NCBI RefSeq assembly: GCF_001428865.1
Contig: NZ_LMIV01000001.1
Location: 801,776-865,775 of the forward strand
DNA length: 64,000 nt
Direction: 5' to 3'
DNA from: Sphingomonas sp. Root241
GTDB lineage: Bacteria > Pseudomonadota > Alphaproteobacteria > Sphingomonadales > Sphingomonadaceae
Positions within the stretch are counted from its first letter, which is position 1; each line of letters starts with the position of its first letter. Position numbers and translations under genes: made by a program. The notes below the pieces were generated by a model, which worked only from the letters and a program-made list of their open reading frames with translations, did not search any database and was not told the origin of the DNA. Of this stretch, positions 56,716-64,000 are shown one piece after another.

Positions 56716-56876
56716 TGTCAAAAGTGCATGCCGGACCGAAATTCCCACCCGCAGGGCGTCGCTTCTTTGCCAAGCCGATCGCCGCTCACCTGCTTCGTTT
56801 GGGACGCCTGCTCTGAGGTCTTGCTGTCCTGGAAGCTGCCTGTCTTCTTCCGGCCCAACGCCTGAGATGGCGCTCG

Positions 56877-56899
56877 GGCTGAACGAACGGCCGCTTTTG
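56877..56899. repeat. Right copy of the 23-bp inverted repeat
   Basis: GGCTGAACGAACGGCCGCTT plus TTG. It differs at one base from the reverse complement of 54851-54873. No target-site duplication is visible outside the two copies. Confidence 0.75.
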
Positions 56900-57062
56900 A
56901 GAAATGGCAAATCACTCCTCAACATCTGCAAATGGTCGAAAGCGACCGTTCGCCGGACCCCGGCTGCGAACGGCTGCTGTTGCGGGTCCGCCGCCCGAAA
57001 GCAGACGGTCGGCTAGCGGCCCACAAGCAGTCATGCCAATATTAGGCTGTATGGACATTCAC

Positions 57063-57092
57063 ATCCTCCCCCTTACGGGCGAGGATTGAAAC
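57063..57092. repeat. Single CRISPR-repeat-like hairpin
   Basis: ATCCTC pairs with GAGGAT and an inner CCC with GGG around TTAC, followed by TGAAAC, so the 30-bp unit ends ATTGAAAC as many type I CRISPR repeats do. There is only one copy and no cas gene, so it is either a chance likeness, an orphan repeat, or a dispersed hairpin. Confidence 0.4.
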
Positions 57093-57167
57093 CCTCGCTC
57101 GGCCGAACGTCGATTTGACCCAGCGCCGGCCGTTGCTTTCCGGGCCGGCATAGCCAACAAATGCGCG

Positions 57168-57899
57168 ATGCCAGACTTCAGCGACTATATCGTCTTCGCC
57201 GATGAGAGCGGCGATCATGGACTGGTCTCGATCGATCCACAGTTCCCGGTCTTCGCGCTCGTCTTCTGCGTGTTCGAGAAGAAGGCTTATGCCAACGAGA
57301 TCGAGCCGGCATTTCGTCGGCTGAAGTTCAAATATTTCGGACATGACGCAGCGGTTCTACACGAGCGGGAGATCCGCAAGCAGGAGCCTCCCTTCGCCTT
57401 CCTGCGGCAGGATGCGGCGCTTCGCGAGGCCTTCATGGCCGACGTGAACGTGATCATGACCGATGCTCGGTTCCATGCCTATTGCGCCGTTATCGACAAG
57501 CTCAAGCACAAGGCGCGCTATGCTGATCCTTGGAACCCGTATGAGATCGCCATGCAGTTCTGCATGGAGAAGCTGAGCAATCGGCTGGTTGTCGACCGAC
57601 AGCGCGGGCGCCTGACGCATGTGCTGTTCGAAGGGCGAGGGCGCGAGGAGGACCGGCAGCTGGAATTGGAGTTTCGGCGGGTTGCCGCCAATGGCAAGCA
57701 GTGGGGATGGCGCGCAGTGGATTTCACTCGAACGCCGCTCGAGCCGGTATTCGTTCCAAAGGCTGCCAATTTGGCAGGGCATCAGCTCAGCGATCTAATT
57801 GCGCGCCCGCTAGCGTTGCGCGCGATCAAGCCGGATCAACCGAACCGGGCGTTCGACATCGTCGCTAACCGCATCTGGGACTTCAAGGTCTTCCCCTGA
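57168..57899 (+). CDS. DUF3800 domain protein
   Basis: The 243-residue protein has the DUF3800 hallmarks: DYIVFADESGDHG near residue 7, ALVFCVFEKKAY, and the late GHQLSDLIARPLAL. The fold is related to RNase H-like nucleases, with the first DES motif and the late Asp as likely metal ligands, but activity is unproven. The family is often found singly in genomic islands. Here it stands alone between repeats and the pilus locus. Confidence 0.88.
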   Translation: MPDFSDYIVFADESGDHGLVSIDPQFPVFALVFCVFEKKAYANEIEPAFRRLKFKYFGHDAAVLHEREIRKQEPPFAFLRQDAALREAFMADVNVIMTDARFHAYCAVIDKLKHKARYADPWNPYEIAMQFCMEKLSNRLVVDRQRGRLTHVLFEGRGREEDRQLELEFRRVAANGKQWGWRAVDFTRTPLEPVFVPKAANLAGHQLSDLIARPLALRAIKPDQPNRAFDIVANRIWDFKVFP

Positions 57900-58241
57900 A
57901 GCGAATAAACGAAAGGGCCCCGGTTAGCCCGAAGCCCTGACGTCGACCGGGAAAGCCCAATCCTTGAGATCAATATAGAGAAGGGCGCGCAGGCGTGCAA
58001 GTTGCGCCTCAGCCGGCGGCGGCGCACCCTAGAAGCACTAAGTGGGCTAACCGATATGGTACCAGACGCCTTGACATCGCAACGCTAACCCGACGCAAAC
58101 CCAAAAACCTGCCGCTCTGCGCCTCGATCGCGCGGGCGGCATTTTGGTTTGTGTCGGTTGCGCCGTCTCATGCTCCCCGTTTCTTTTGCCCTATAATGGT
58201 TGGTGATCGGAGCCCGTTTGCAGGGTCGTGGAGGGCGTCGA
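57900..58241. other. Gap after the DUF3800 gene
   Basis: Contains an imperfect stem AGGGC...GCCCT at 57914-57938 just after the stop, a TTGACA at 58071 without a matching -10, and a perfect TATAAT at 58192-58197 that would suit the small gene starting at 58242, although no good -35 accompanies it. An open frame of over 200 codons crossing the region lacks any family or ribosome-binding support. Confidence 0.45.
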
Positions 58242-58559
58242 ATGCCAGTGCATCGGATAGTGTTGGGCACCGCGGCGGCAAGTGTCGGCCTCGCAGCCCC
58301 TGCGGTCTCGATGCCGGCGCAAGAGCGTTTCACCGTAAGCGCGACCGTCGTTTCGCCCTGCTCGATTTCAGTCCGCGGTGCGGCGCCATCACCGGCCGAA
58401 GTCAAAACCGTGTCGGTGGACTGTGCCTTGGCGGGGCAATCGTTCGCTCGCGAGGAAGACCGGGCGACGCCCCCACCGATCAAATCCCCCACGGAACATC
58501 ATCGCCCCCCGGGAATGACAGGGACAGATACGATCGAGATTATCGAAGTCGTATTCTGA
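58242..58559 (+). CDS. Small exported protein with a partial spore-coat-U-like start
   Basis: GGAGGG precedes the ATG. The 105-residue protein has a signal peptide (VLGTAAASVGLAAPAVSMPA) and then RFTVSATVVSPCSISV, which matches the first strand and first Cys of the spore coat U (SCPU) domain in the next gene (TFTVTATVLKACLVTA). A second Cys follows in VSVDCALAG, but the rest is low-complexity and too short for a whole domain. It may be a decayed or minor pilin-like protein. Confidence 0.55.
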   Translation: MPVHRIVLGTAAASVGLAAPAVSMPAQERFTVSATVVSPCSISVRGAAPSPAEVKTVSVDCALAGQSFAREEDRATPPPIKSPTEHHRPPGMTGTDTIEIIEVVF

Positions 58560-58890
58560 ACTCCTCTCCGCGCAGAAGTTACGTTCTGAGCAAGAACGCC
58601 GCGCGCTTATATCAAAAGATATATCAGGCCGCGCCAAATCGCTGCCAAGTGTTAATTATTATTTAACTTAATTATTATAGTATCGCTATGAGATCATCTT
58701 ACTTGATCTCTATACGTAATTCTACTCATGCTTGTATGTAACGCGTATGTGAGACATTATAGCGCATCATATTTATTGCGACGCAATATAATATACGTTG
58801 CCGTAAATTAGAGTGCAATCGATTGTACCAGAAAACCGGCAAACTCTTGGGCGCCAAATTCAAATTACGGCGCAGAGTATGGAGGCTGAA
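58560..58890. other. AT-rich promoter region of the pilus operon
   Basis: Most of this 331-bp gap (about 58600-58800) is AT-rich, in sharp contrast with the GC-rich genome. It includes GAGATCA/TGATCTC (58690-58710), an inverted repeat with 7-bp arms, and ends with a palindrome over the -10 box. No gene is present. Such DNA is typical for silenced or acquired surface loci. Confidence 0.7.
58774..58792 (+). promoter_or_regulatory. -10 box with overlapping palindromic operator of the pilus operon
   Basis: TATTGCG-A-CGCAATA (58774-58788) is a perfect inverted repeat overlapping by two bases a consensus TATAAT (58787-58792). No -35 consensus stands 17 bp upstream, which suits a regulated promoter. 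The start of transcription would be near 58799. Confidence 0.55.
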
Positions 58891-59400
58891 ATGATTGCTC
58901 ATGCCAAGCTCCTTGTTCCGTGCTGGATCGCTATTGCGGGTGCGGGGCTCCTTGTCTCCCCCGCCGCGCAGGCGGACACCACCACAACCACCTTCACCGT
59001 AACGGCTACCGTTCTCAAGGCGTGCCTCGTCACGGCGAATCCGCTCGCTTTCGGAACCTATGACCCGACCGCGGCAACGCCGCTCGACGGCTCGACCACG
59101 CTTTCCGTGTTCTGCACCGTCGGCTCCTCCTTCACGGTCGGGCTCAGCACAGGCACGGCGAGCGGCGCCACCGTCACGACGCGGCGCATGACGAACGGTG
59201 CCAACACGCTCGGCTATGCGCTGTACCAGGAAGCGGGCCGCACCAATAACTGGGGCAATACCCCCGGTACCGACACGCCGCTGGCGACCACTGCGCTCGT
59301 CCTGCCGTCGACTCTGACGGTCTATGGCCGCATTCCCGCCAACCAGAATGTGCCCGCGGCCAGTTATGCGGACACCATCACCGTCACCGTGAACTACTAG
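58891..59400 (+). CDS. Csu-type pilus major subunit (SCPU domain)
   Basis: The ATG at 58891 has GGAGG seven bases upstream, so the in-frame ATG at 58879, which overlaps that site, is rejected. A signal peptide ends at AQA (residue 28). The 140-residue mature protein is one spore coat U domain: TFTVTATVLKACLVTANPLA, GSTTLSVFCTVG, RRMTNGANTLGYALYQ, VYGRIPANQNVPAASYADT, and the final TITVTVNY. It resembles CsuA/B pilins of archaic chaperone-usher pili and is first in the operon. Confidence 0.88.
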   Translation: MIAHAKLLVPCWIAIAGAGLLVSPAAQADTTTTTFTVTATVLKACLVTANPLAFGTYDPTAATPLDGSTTLSVFCTVGSSFTVGLSTGTASGATVTTRRMTNGANTLGYALYQEAGRTNNWGNTPGTDTPLATTALVLPSTLTVYGRIPANQNVPAASYADTITVTVNY

Positions 59401-59410
59401 GGCCGGGCCG

Positions 59411-60139
59411 ATGCGCGCCGGAGCCGCCATCGTCGCGATATTGCTGCTGCCGTTGGTGGCGCAGGCTTCCTCGCTCAAAGTATATCCCGTCCGCATCGTC
59501 CTGACCCCGAAAGAGCCGGTGCAGACGATGACGATCCAGAACGGCAGTTCCGAGGCCGCCCGCATCCAGCTGCGCGTCTTTTCCTGGCGCCAGGTGGATG
59601 GCGAGGACAAGCTCGAGGAAACCCGGGACATTCTCGCCAATCCGGGCTCGTTCGAGATCGCAGGCCAGGGCGAGCAGATCGCGCGCTTCGGCCTGCGCAC
59701 CAGCCCCGGCACGGTCGAGAAGAGCTACCGCGTCATTCTGGAAGAGGTGCCGGGTTCGCGTCCGAGCGAGCCCGGGAAGGTGCGAACCTTGTTGCGGATA
59801 AGCATTCCCATCTTCGTGCCGGCGCCCAACCCGGTCGGCCGCCTCTCCTGGCGCGCCTGGGCGGCGGGGGATCGAAAGATGACCTTCGAGATCCGCAACC
59901 AGGGCACCGTCCATGTCCAGATCAATCGGCTCGCACTGGCCGGGCCGAAAGGCACGAAACTGGGCACGGGCGACATGTCGGTCTATCTGCTGCCCGGTGC
60001 GTCGCGGCGGGTCGTGCTCGATATCGACGCGCCGGTTCGCGCCGGCGATCCCCTCAAACTGAGCGCAGTGACGGATCAGGGTGATTTGGCCGCCGATCTC
60101 GTCGCCGAGGCGGCTCCCCATGAAACCGGCCGCCCGTAG
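59411..60139 (+). CDS. csuC: Archaic chaperone-usher pilus periplasmic chaperone
   Basis: The 242-residue protein has a signal peptide (cut near AQAS) and two immunoglobulin-like domains. The N-terminal one shows SLKVYPVRIVLTPKEPVQTM and the G1 strand region RTLLRISIPIFVPAP that donates a strand to pilins. It escorts subunits to the usher. It begins 10 bp after the pilin gene and overlaps the usher gene by 20 bp. Confidence 0.92.
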   Translation: MRAGAAIVAILLLPLVAQASSLKVYPVRIVLTPKEPVQTMTIQNGSSEAARIQLRVFSWRQVDGEDKLEETRDILANPGSFEIAGQGEQIARFGLRTSPGTVEKSYRVILEEVPGSRPSEPGKVRTLLRISIPIFVPAPNPVGRLSWRAWAAGDRKMTFEIRNQGTVHVQINRLALAGPKGTKLGTGDMSVYLLPGASRRVVLDIDAPVRAGDPLKLSAVTDQGDLAADLVAEAAPHETGRP

Positions 60140-62447
60140 GAACATCATGGCGGCGCTCTGCCTCCTCGCCGACGCGACCGCCGCAGGCGCACAGCCTGCC
60201 GCTCCGGATCCGCCAGCGCGGCAGCAGAGCTCGGATCGGTTCGAACTGCTAGTTGTCGCGATCACCATCAACGGCGAGCCGGAGGGTGAATATCTGGTGG
60301 CGCGGCGCGGCGGTGATTTCTTCGTCCGTCCGTCCGATCTGGTGCGCTGGAGCGTCCGGATTTCCCCGGCCGCGACGATCGTGATCGAGAACGAAGCCTT
60401 CGTTCCGCTGACCGGCATTGCCGGCATGACGCTGCAATTCGACGCAGCCGGTCAACGTCTCGCATTGATCATTTCCGCCGAACTTTTCGACGCCAGCAAT
60501 GTCTCGGCGCTGGCCGCGCGCGTACGGCCGACAAAGAGCGCCTTCGCGGTCTTCCTCAATTACGATCTGTCCGTCCTGTACGATCACAAGGCGCAGGCGG
60601 GTGCCTTCCTCGAAGCCGGAATATCGGACGGTTGGGGTCTGCTCACCAGCACCGCCGCGGTCGGCCAGCAGACGGGATCCGGCCGGGTCACGCGTCTCGA
60701 TAGCTATTTCCTGCGCGATGATCCCGAGACGCTGGTCCGCCTGATCGTCGGCGATACGGTGACGGACGCCCGCGACTGGTCGCGCCAGATACGCTTCGGG
60801 GGCGTCCGGCTCGGCACCGAATTCAGCCTGCAGCCAAATCTCATCACCTTCTCCACGCCCGCTTTCACCGGCCGCACGGCGATCCCTTCGAATGTCGAGC
60901 TGCTGGTGAACAACGCGCAGCGCTTCCAGACCGACGTGGCGGCGGGGCCCTTCTCGATCAGCCAGGTACCTCTGGTGAACGGCGCGGGCGACGTGACGCT
61001 CGTCATCCGCGATACGCTTGGCGTGGAACGCCGGGTGACGTCTTCTTATTATGTCAGCTCGCGCCTGCTCAGGCCCGGCTTGAGCGCCTGGTCCCTCGAG
61101 GCGGGTGGCGAGCGCCTGGGTTACGGCATCAGGAACTTCAGCTACACCAACCCCTTCGCCGCCGGATCCTATCGTCGTGGAGTCACCGACTGGCTGACCC
61201 TTGAAAGCCGCGCCGAATTGAGCGGCGACGTCCAGATGATCGGCGGCGGCGCCGATATCGTCTGGCCCGCTCTCGGCGAGTTCGGAATCGCCGGCGCGGT
61301 TTCGCGTGGAGAGGACGGCAAGGGAGCGCTCTATCGCATCTTCTTCAGCCGGATCACGCCCGGATGGAACCTCGCGGTCAGCTATCAGCGCGCTTCGCGC
61401 AAGTTCGACCAGCTCGGCATCTATCGCGACGAGGAACGCATCACGGGCCAGTTGCAGGCCTCGGGCGGCATCTCGCTGGGACACCGCGGCAACCTTGGCA
61501 TCGTCTATACCGATCTCGAATATGCCGATCGCAATCGCACACGGCTCACTTCGGCCAATTACAGCATTGGAATCACGGATCGCGGCTATCTGAGCCTTTT
61601 TGCGCTGCGCAGCACGACCCGCGGGTCCGGCACGCAAACCACGGCCGGCGCGGGTTTCACCATTCCCTTCGGGTCGCGCGGCAGCGGCTATGTGCAGGCG
61701 GACACTCGCAATGTCCTCGCGGAAATGCGCAAGGCGCCACCCGTCGAAGGAGGTTGGGGCTATCGGCTGACGGCGGGCGCGGGCGAAAGCGACCGTCAGC
61801 AGGCTGAGCTCACCTGGCGCGGCGATCCGGGCGAAATCCGGATCGAGGCCGCGCGCATCGAGGGGAGCGCCGGTGTCAGGATGCTCGCCAGCGGCGGATT
61901 GCTTTTCGCCGGTGGGCGCCCCTATGCCACCCGGCGAGTAGAGGATGCACTGGGCGTCATCGACGTGCCCGGCCTGGCGGATGTCCGCATCTACCAGGAA
62001 AACCGCCTCGTCGCCCGCACCGATGGCCGGGGGCGTGCGATCATACCGGACCTGCGCGCCTATGAGCAGAACCGGATCGCGATTGCGCCCGGCGACATCC
62101 CGATCGACGCGCACATGCCGAGCGACACCCTCATGATCGTGCCGCGGTATCGCGGAGCGGTCAGCGCGCGCTTCGCGATCGAACGCGATCACCCCGCGAC
62201 GATTCTGTTGCAGGCAATCGACGGCACGCCGGTCGATGCCGGCACGACGGTGCGGACCGACACCGGCGAGACGGCATTCGTCGGCTATGGCGGCGAGATC
62301 TTCGTGCGTGAAGCGCGGCGGGACATGATCATCGCATTCGAAACCCGGCAGGGCCCATGTCGAGTCATGCTCGAGGGATTGCCCGAAGACGACGTGCTGC
62401 CGCGCATCGGGCCCTTGCGGTGCGGCACTCCCGTGAGCGCGCCATGA
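60120..62447 (+). CDS. csuD: Archaic chaperone-usher pilus outer-membrane usher
   Basis: The ATG at 60120 (M-K-P-A-A-R-R) gives 775 residues with a signal-like start. It contains the N-terminal chaperone-binding domain, the pore (from about 120, with FAVFLNYDLSV and SYFLRDDPETLVRLIVGDTV), the plug region (PSNVELLVNNAQRFQ, VPLVNGAGDVTLVIRDTLG) and two C-terminal domains ending with a Cys pair. It forms the outer-membrane channel for pilus growth. Confidence 0.92.
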   Translation: MKPAARRNIMAALCLLADATAAGAQPAAPDPPARQQSSDRFELLVVAITINGEPEGEYLVARRGGDFFVRPSDLVRWSVRISPAATIVIENEAFVPLTGIAGMTLQFDAAGQRLALIISAELFDASNVSALAARVRPTKSAFAVFLNYDLSVLYDHKAQAGAFLEAGISDGWGLLTSTAAVGQQTGSGRVTRLDSYFLRDDPETLVRLIVGDTVTDARDWSRQIRFGGVRLGTEFSLQPNLITFSTPAFTGRTAIPSNVELLVNNAQRFQTDVAAGPFSISQVPLVNGAGDVTLVIRDTLGVERRVTSSYYVSSRLLRPGLSAWSLEAGGERLGYGIRNFSYTNPFAAGSYRRGVTDWLTLESRAELSGDVQMIGGGADIVWPALGEFGIAGAVSRGEDGKGALYRIFFSRITPGWNLAVSYQRASRKFDQLGIYRDEERITGQLQASGGISLGHRGNLGIVYTDLEYADRNRTRLTSANYSIGITDRGYLSLFALRSTTRGSGTQTTAGAGFTIPFGSRGSGYVQADTRNVLAEMRKAPPVEGGWGYRLTAGAGESDRQQAELTWRGDPGEIRIEAARIEGSAGVRMLASGGLLFAGGRPYATRRVEDALGVIDVPGLADVRIYQENRLVARTDGRGRAIIPDLRAYEQNRIAIAPGDIPIDAHMPSDTLMIVPRYRGAVSARFAIERDHPATILLQAIDGTPVDAGTTVRTDTGETAFVGYGGEIFVREARRDMIIAFETRQGPCRVMLEGLPEDDVLPRIGPLRCGTPVSAP

Positions 62448-62941
62448 ACCTACGGCACTTCATGTTCCTGATGGCGATGCTGGCGGGCGCACTGATGTTT
62501 GCGTCGTCACCGGCAGAGGCGGCCTGCGCCCCTCTGTCCCTCTGCAGCTGCACCGTCACCGCGAGCGGCGTGAGTTTCGGCAATTACAATGTCGTCAACG
62601 CGTCGCCCACCGATTCCACCGGCACCGTACGGGTCCAATGCACGCTGCTCGTTGCGCTGGCCGGATCGTTCACGGTCGATCTCAGCACCGGATCCTCCGG
62701 CACCTACGCGCAGCGCACCCTGCGCAACGGTCCCTCCGTCCTCGACTATAATCTCTATACCGACGTGGCACGAACCCAGATTTGGGGAAACGGCTCCGGA
62801 GGCTCTTTCCGCATAACCCGAAATTTTACGGCGCTGCTCAGTGTCGATCAGACGATGACGGTCTACGGCCGGATCCGCGCCGGCCAAAACGTACCCGCGG
62901 GCAGTTACAGCGACACCATCATCGTCACCGTGACCTACTGA
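62444..62941 (+). CDS. Second SCPU pilus subunit, possible tip adhesin
   Basis: The ATG overlaps the usher TGA (ATGA). The 165-residue protein has a signal peptide (cut near AEA, residue 26) and one SCPU domain with CAPLSLCSCTVTASGVSFGN, VYGRIRAGQNVPAGSYSDT and the final TIIVTVTY. In Csu systems the last gene encodes the tip adhesin CsuE, usually with two domains; this one has only one, so it may be a second minor pilin instead. Confidence 0.85.
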   Translation: MNLRHFMFLMAMLAGALMFASSPAEAACAPLSLCSCTVTASGVSFGNYNVVNASPTDSTGTVRVQCTLLVALAGSFTVDLSTGSSGTYAQRTLRNGPSVLDYNLYTDVARTQIWGNGSGGSFRITRNFTALLSVDQTMTVYGRIRAGQNVPAGSYSDTIIVTVTY

Positions 62942-62950
62942 CGAAGGCGG

Positions 62951-63646
62951 CTAGTCGCTCGCGGCGGGGGGTGATTCCGACAAGCGGTAGCCGATGCCGG
63001 GCTCGTTCAAGATCAGCACGGGCCGGTTCGGGTCGCGCTCGAACTTGCGCCGGAGCGCGCGGATCGCGACGCGCAGATACTCGACATCGGTGGCGTGCGC
63101 CGGACCCCAGACCCGCTCGAGAAGCTGGCGGTGCGTGAGGATGCGCCCGCCCGCCTCTGCCAAGGCCGCCATCAGGGCGAATTCCCTGGGCGTGAGCGGC
63201 ACCTGCGCCTCGGCGAGAGTCGCGCAGTGCCGTGCGCGATCGATCGCCAATGGCCCGTGGCGGATGACCGGATCGGCCGGCGCACGGCCGCGGCGCAATA
63301 CCGAGCGGAGGCGGGCGAGCAGCTCGTCGCCATCGAAGGGCTTGGTGACGTAATCGTCGGCGCCGAGATCGAGCGCGGCGATCTTGTCCGCAGTTGCCGT
63401 CCGGGCGCTCAGCACTACGATCGGAAGTTCGGGCGCGCGCCCGCGTAGAGCGGCGACGAGCTCGAGCCCGTCGCGATCGGGCAGCCCCAGGTCGACGATC
63501 GCCGCCGTGCAGCCGCCCCGCGCCTGCTCCCCGAGCGCCGTGCGCGCGTCGCCGGCTTCCACCACGTCATGGCCGCCGCGTTCCAGCACCGCGCGCAACA
63601 GCCGCCGGATCGCGCTTTCGTCGTCGACCACGAGCACCCGGCTCAT
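62951..63646 (-). CDS. kdpE: KdpE-like response regulator
   Basis: The 231-residue OmpR-family regulator has VVDDESA, the phospho-acceptor in AIVDLGLPDRDG (about 52), VTKPFDGDELLARL, and the KdpE-like DNA-binding end VEYLRVAIRALRRKFERDPN with NEPGIGYRL. It would control high-affinity K+ uptake; kdpFABC is not in the window. It converges on the pilus operon, and its ATG overlaps the kinase stop by 4 bp. Confidence 0.8.
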   Translation of the reverse strand: MSRVLVVDDESAIRRLLRAVLERGGHDVVEAGDARTALGEQARGGCTAAIVDLGLPDRDGLELVAALRGRAPELPIVVLSARTATADKIAALDLGADDYVTKPFDGDELLARLRSVLRRGRAPADPVIRHGPLAIDRARHCATLAEAQVPLTPREFALMAALAEAGGRILTHRQLLERVWGPAHATDVEYLRVAIRALRRKFERDPNRPVLILNEPGIGYRLSESPPAASD

Positions 63647-64000
63647 ACCGAAACCAACTCCAGCGTGAAGGTCGCGCCGCCATCGGCCGCGTTGCGGACT
63701 TCTATGGGCATGTGCATCGCGTCGGCAAAGCCTTTCACGATCGCGAGGCCGAGCCCGCTTCCGCCGCGGTCGTCGCCACCGGAACGGAAGAAGCGCTCGA
63801 AGATCCGCGTCTCGTCGCCCGGCGTCACGCCGGCGCCGTCGTCGTGCACGGCGAGCCACACGGTCCGCCCCCGCGCGCGCGCGGAGATGGTGACGCGCGT
63901 GGCGGCGTGGCGCGCCGCGTTCTCCGTCAGATTGACGAGGATCTGTCGCAGCAGCACCGGGTCGGCCGACACCAGCGGCAACGCGTCGCTGATCGCGACT
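63643..64000 (-). CDS. kdpD: KdpD-like sensor kinase, C-terminal part only
   Basis: The frame is open to the end of the window, so only the last 118 residues are seen. They form the ATP-binding domain: N box NLTENAARHA, G1 HDDGAGVTPGD, F box FERFFRSGG and G2 GGSGLGLAIVKG. The KdpD assignment rests on the KdpE-like partner and the general fit; the sensor half is outside the window. Confidence 0.7.
   Translation of the reverse strand, partial: VAISDALPLVSADPVLLRQILVNLTENAARHAATRVTISARARGRTVWLAVHDDGAGVTPGDETRIFERFFRSGGDDRGGSGLGLAIVKGFADAMHMPIEVRNAADGGATFTLELVSV

Larger units (their letters stand above)
56716..57167. other. Gene-poor stretch between BlaI operator and DUF3800 gene
   Basis: No gene is supported in these 452 bp. 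It holds the right inverted repeat (56877-56899), related fragments such as CGAAAGCGACCGTTCG near 56939 and AAGCAGACGGTCGGC near 56999, and the CRISPR-repeat-like hairpin at 57063-57092. It looks like decayed mobile or repeat DNA. Confidence 0.5.

Noticed and set aside
54851..56899. A complete insertion sequence
   Set aside because: Inverted repeats are present, but there is no transposase-like gene between them and no target-site duplication.
57063..57092. A CRISPR array
   Set aside because: Only one repeat-like unit exists; no second copy, spacer or cas gene was found, so an array is not called.
57995..58666. A 223-codon frame between the DUF3800 gene and the pilus locus
   Set aside because: It overlaps the better supported 58242-58559 gene in another phase, has no ribosome-binding site and no domain-like pattern.
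60249..62192. A 647-codon open frame antisense to the usher gene
   Set aside because: The usher is supported by domain order and operon context; the antisense frame has no features of its own.

Overview
The window reads as chromosomal DNA of a Sphingomonas-like alphaproteobacterium. The evidence is high GC content, the gene order secY-adk-rpsM-rpsK-rpoA, a PhoK-type alkaline phosphatase, an archaic (Csu-type) chaperone-usher pilus cluster, and many small GC-rich palindromes between genes of the kind common in sphingomonads. No rRNA or tRNA gene, complete insertion sequence or phage gene was found. The first and last genes are cut by the window edges.

Layout. Bases 1-14973 hold mixed housekeeping and envelope genes: a DHFR-fold protein, an HPP membrane protein, a secreted amidohydrolase, threonine ammonia-lyase, the N-degron transferase Bpt, a three-gene ATP-grasp/alpha-E/transglutaminase-like operon, DsbD, a PhoK-like phosphatase, a beta-helix protein and a ChaA-type antiporter. 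Bases 14999-22142 (minus strand) are a valine-degradation operon with every step from isobutyryl-CoA to propionyl-CoA, plus a lipoprotein, a polysaccharide deacetylase and a small membrane protein coupled by overlapping start/stop codons. Bases 22232-27075 (minus strand) are a cobalamin-uptake operon (btuB-btuF-btuC-btuD) behind a clear cobalamin riboswitch. A cytoplasmic chemoreceptor, a DUF4142 lipoprotein, a bactofilin and a membrane protein follow. Bases 30446-54787 are the str, S10, spc and alpha ribosomal blocks. They are interrupted between rpmD and rplO by two unrelated genes, and between adk and rpsM by five genes including a two-component system. rplQ is missing after rpoA. Bases 54788-58890 look like a patchwork of acquired and decaying DNA: a Tat-exported S41-like protease, a broken BlaI-type repressor with its operator intact, near-identical inverted repeats, a DUF3800 gene, a CRISPR-repeat-like hairpin and an AT-rich stretch. 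Bases 58891-62941 encode a Csu-type pilus, and the window ends in a KdpDE-like two-component pair.

How the parts relate. The valine operon ends in propionyl-CoA, whose usual entry into the TCA cycle needs adenosylcobalamin. The B12 uptake operon lies directly upstream on the same strand, so co-ordination is plausible but inferred. The ribosomal block has candidate leader structures before rpsL and before rplC, and S12 carries Arg at position 88, the residue known from streptomycin-resistant rpsL alleles. The clearest anomalies are the transglutaminase-like protein without its catalytic cysteine, the remodelled rpoA-downstream region, and the palindromic operator over the -10 box of the pilus operon.
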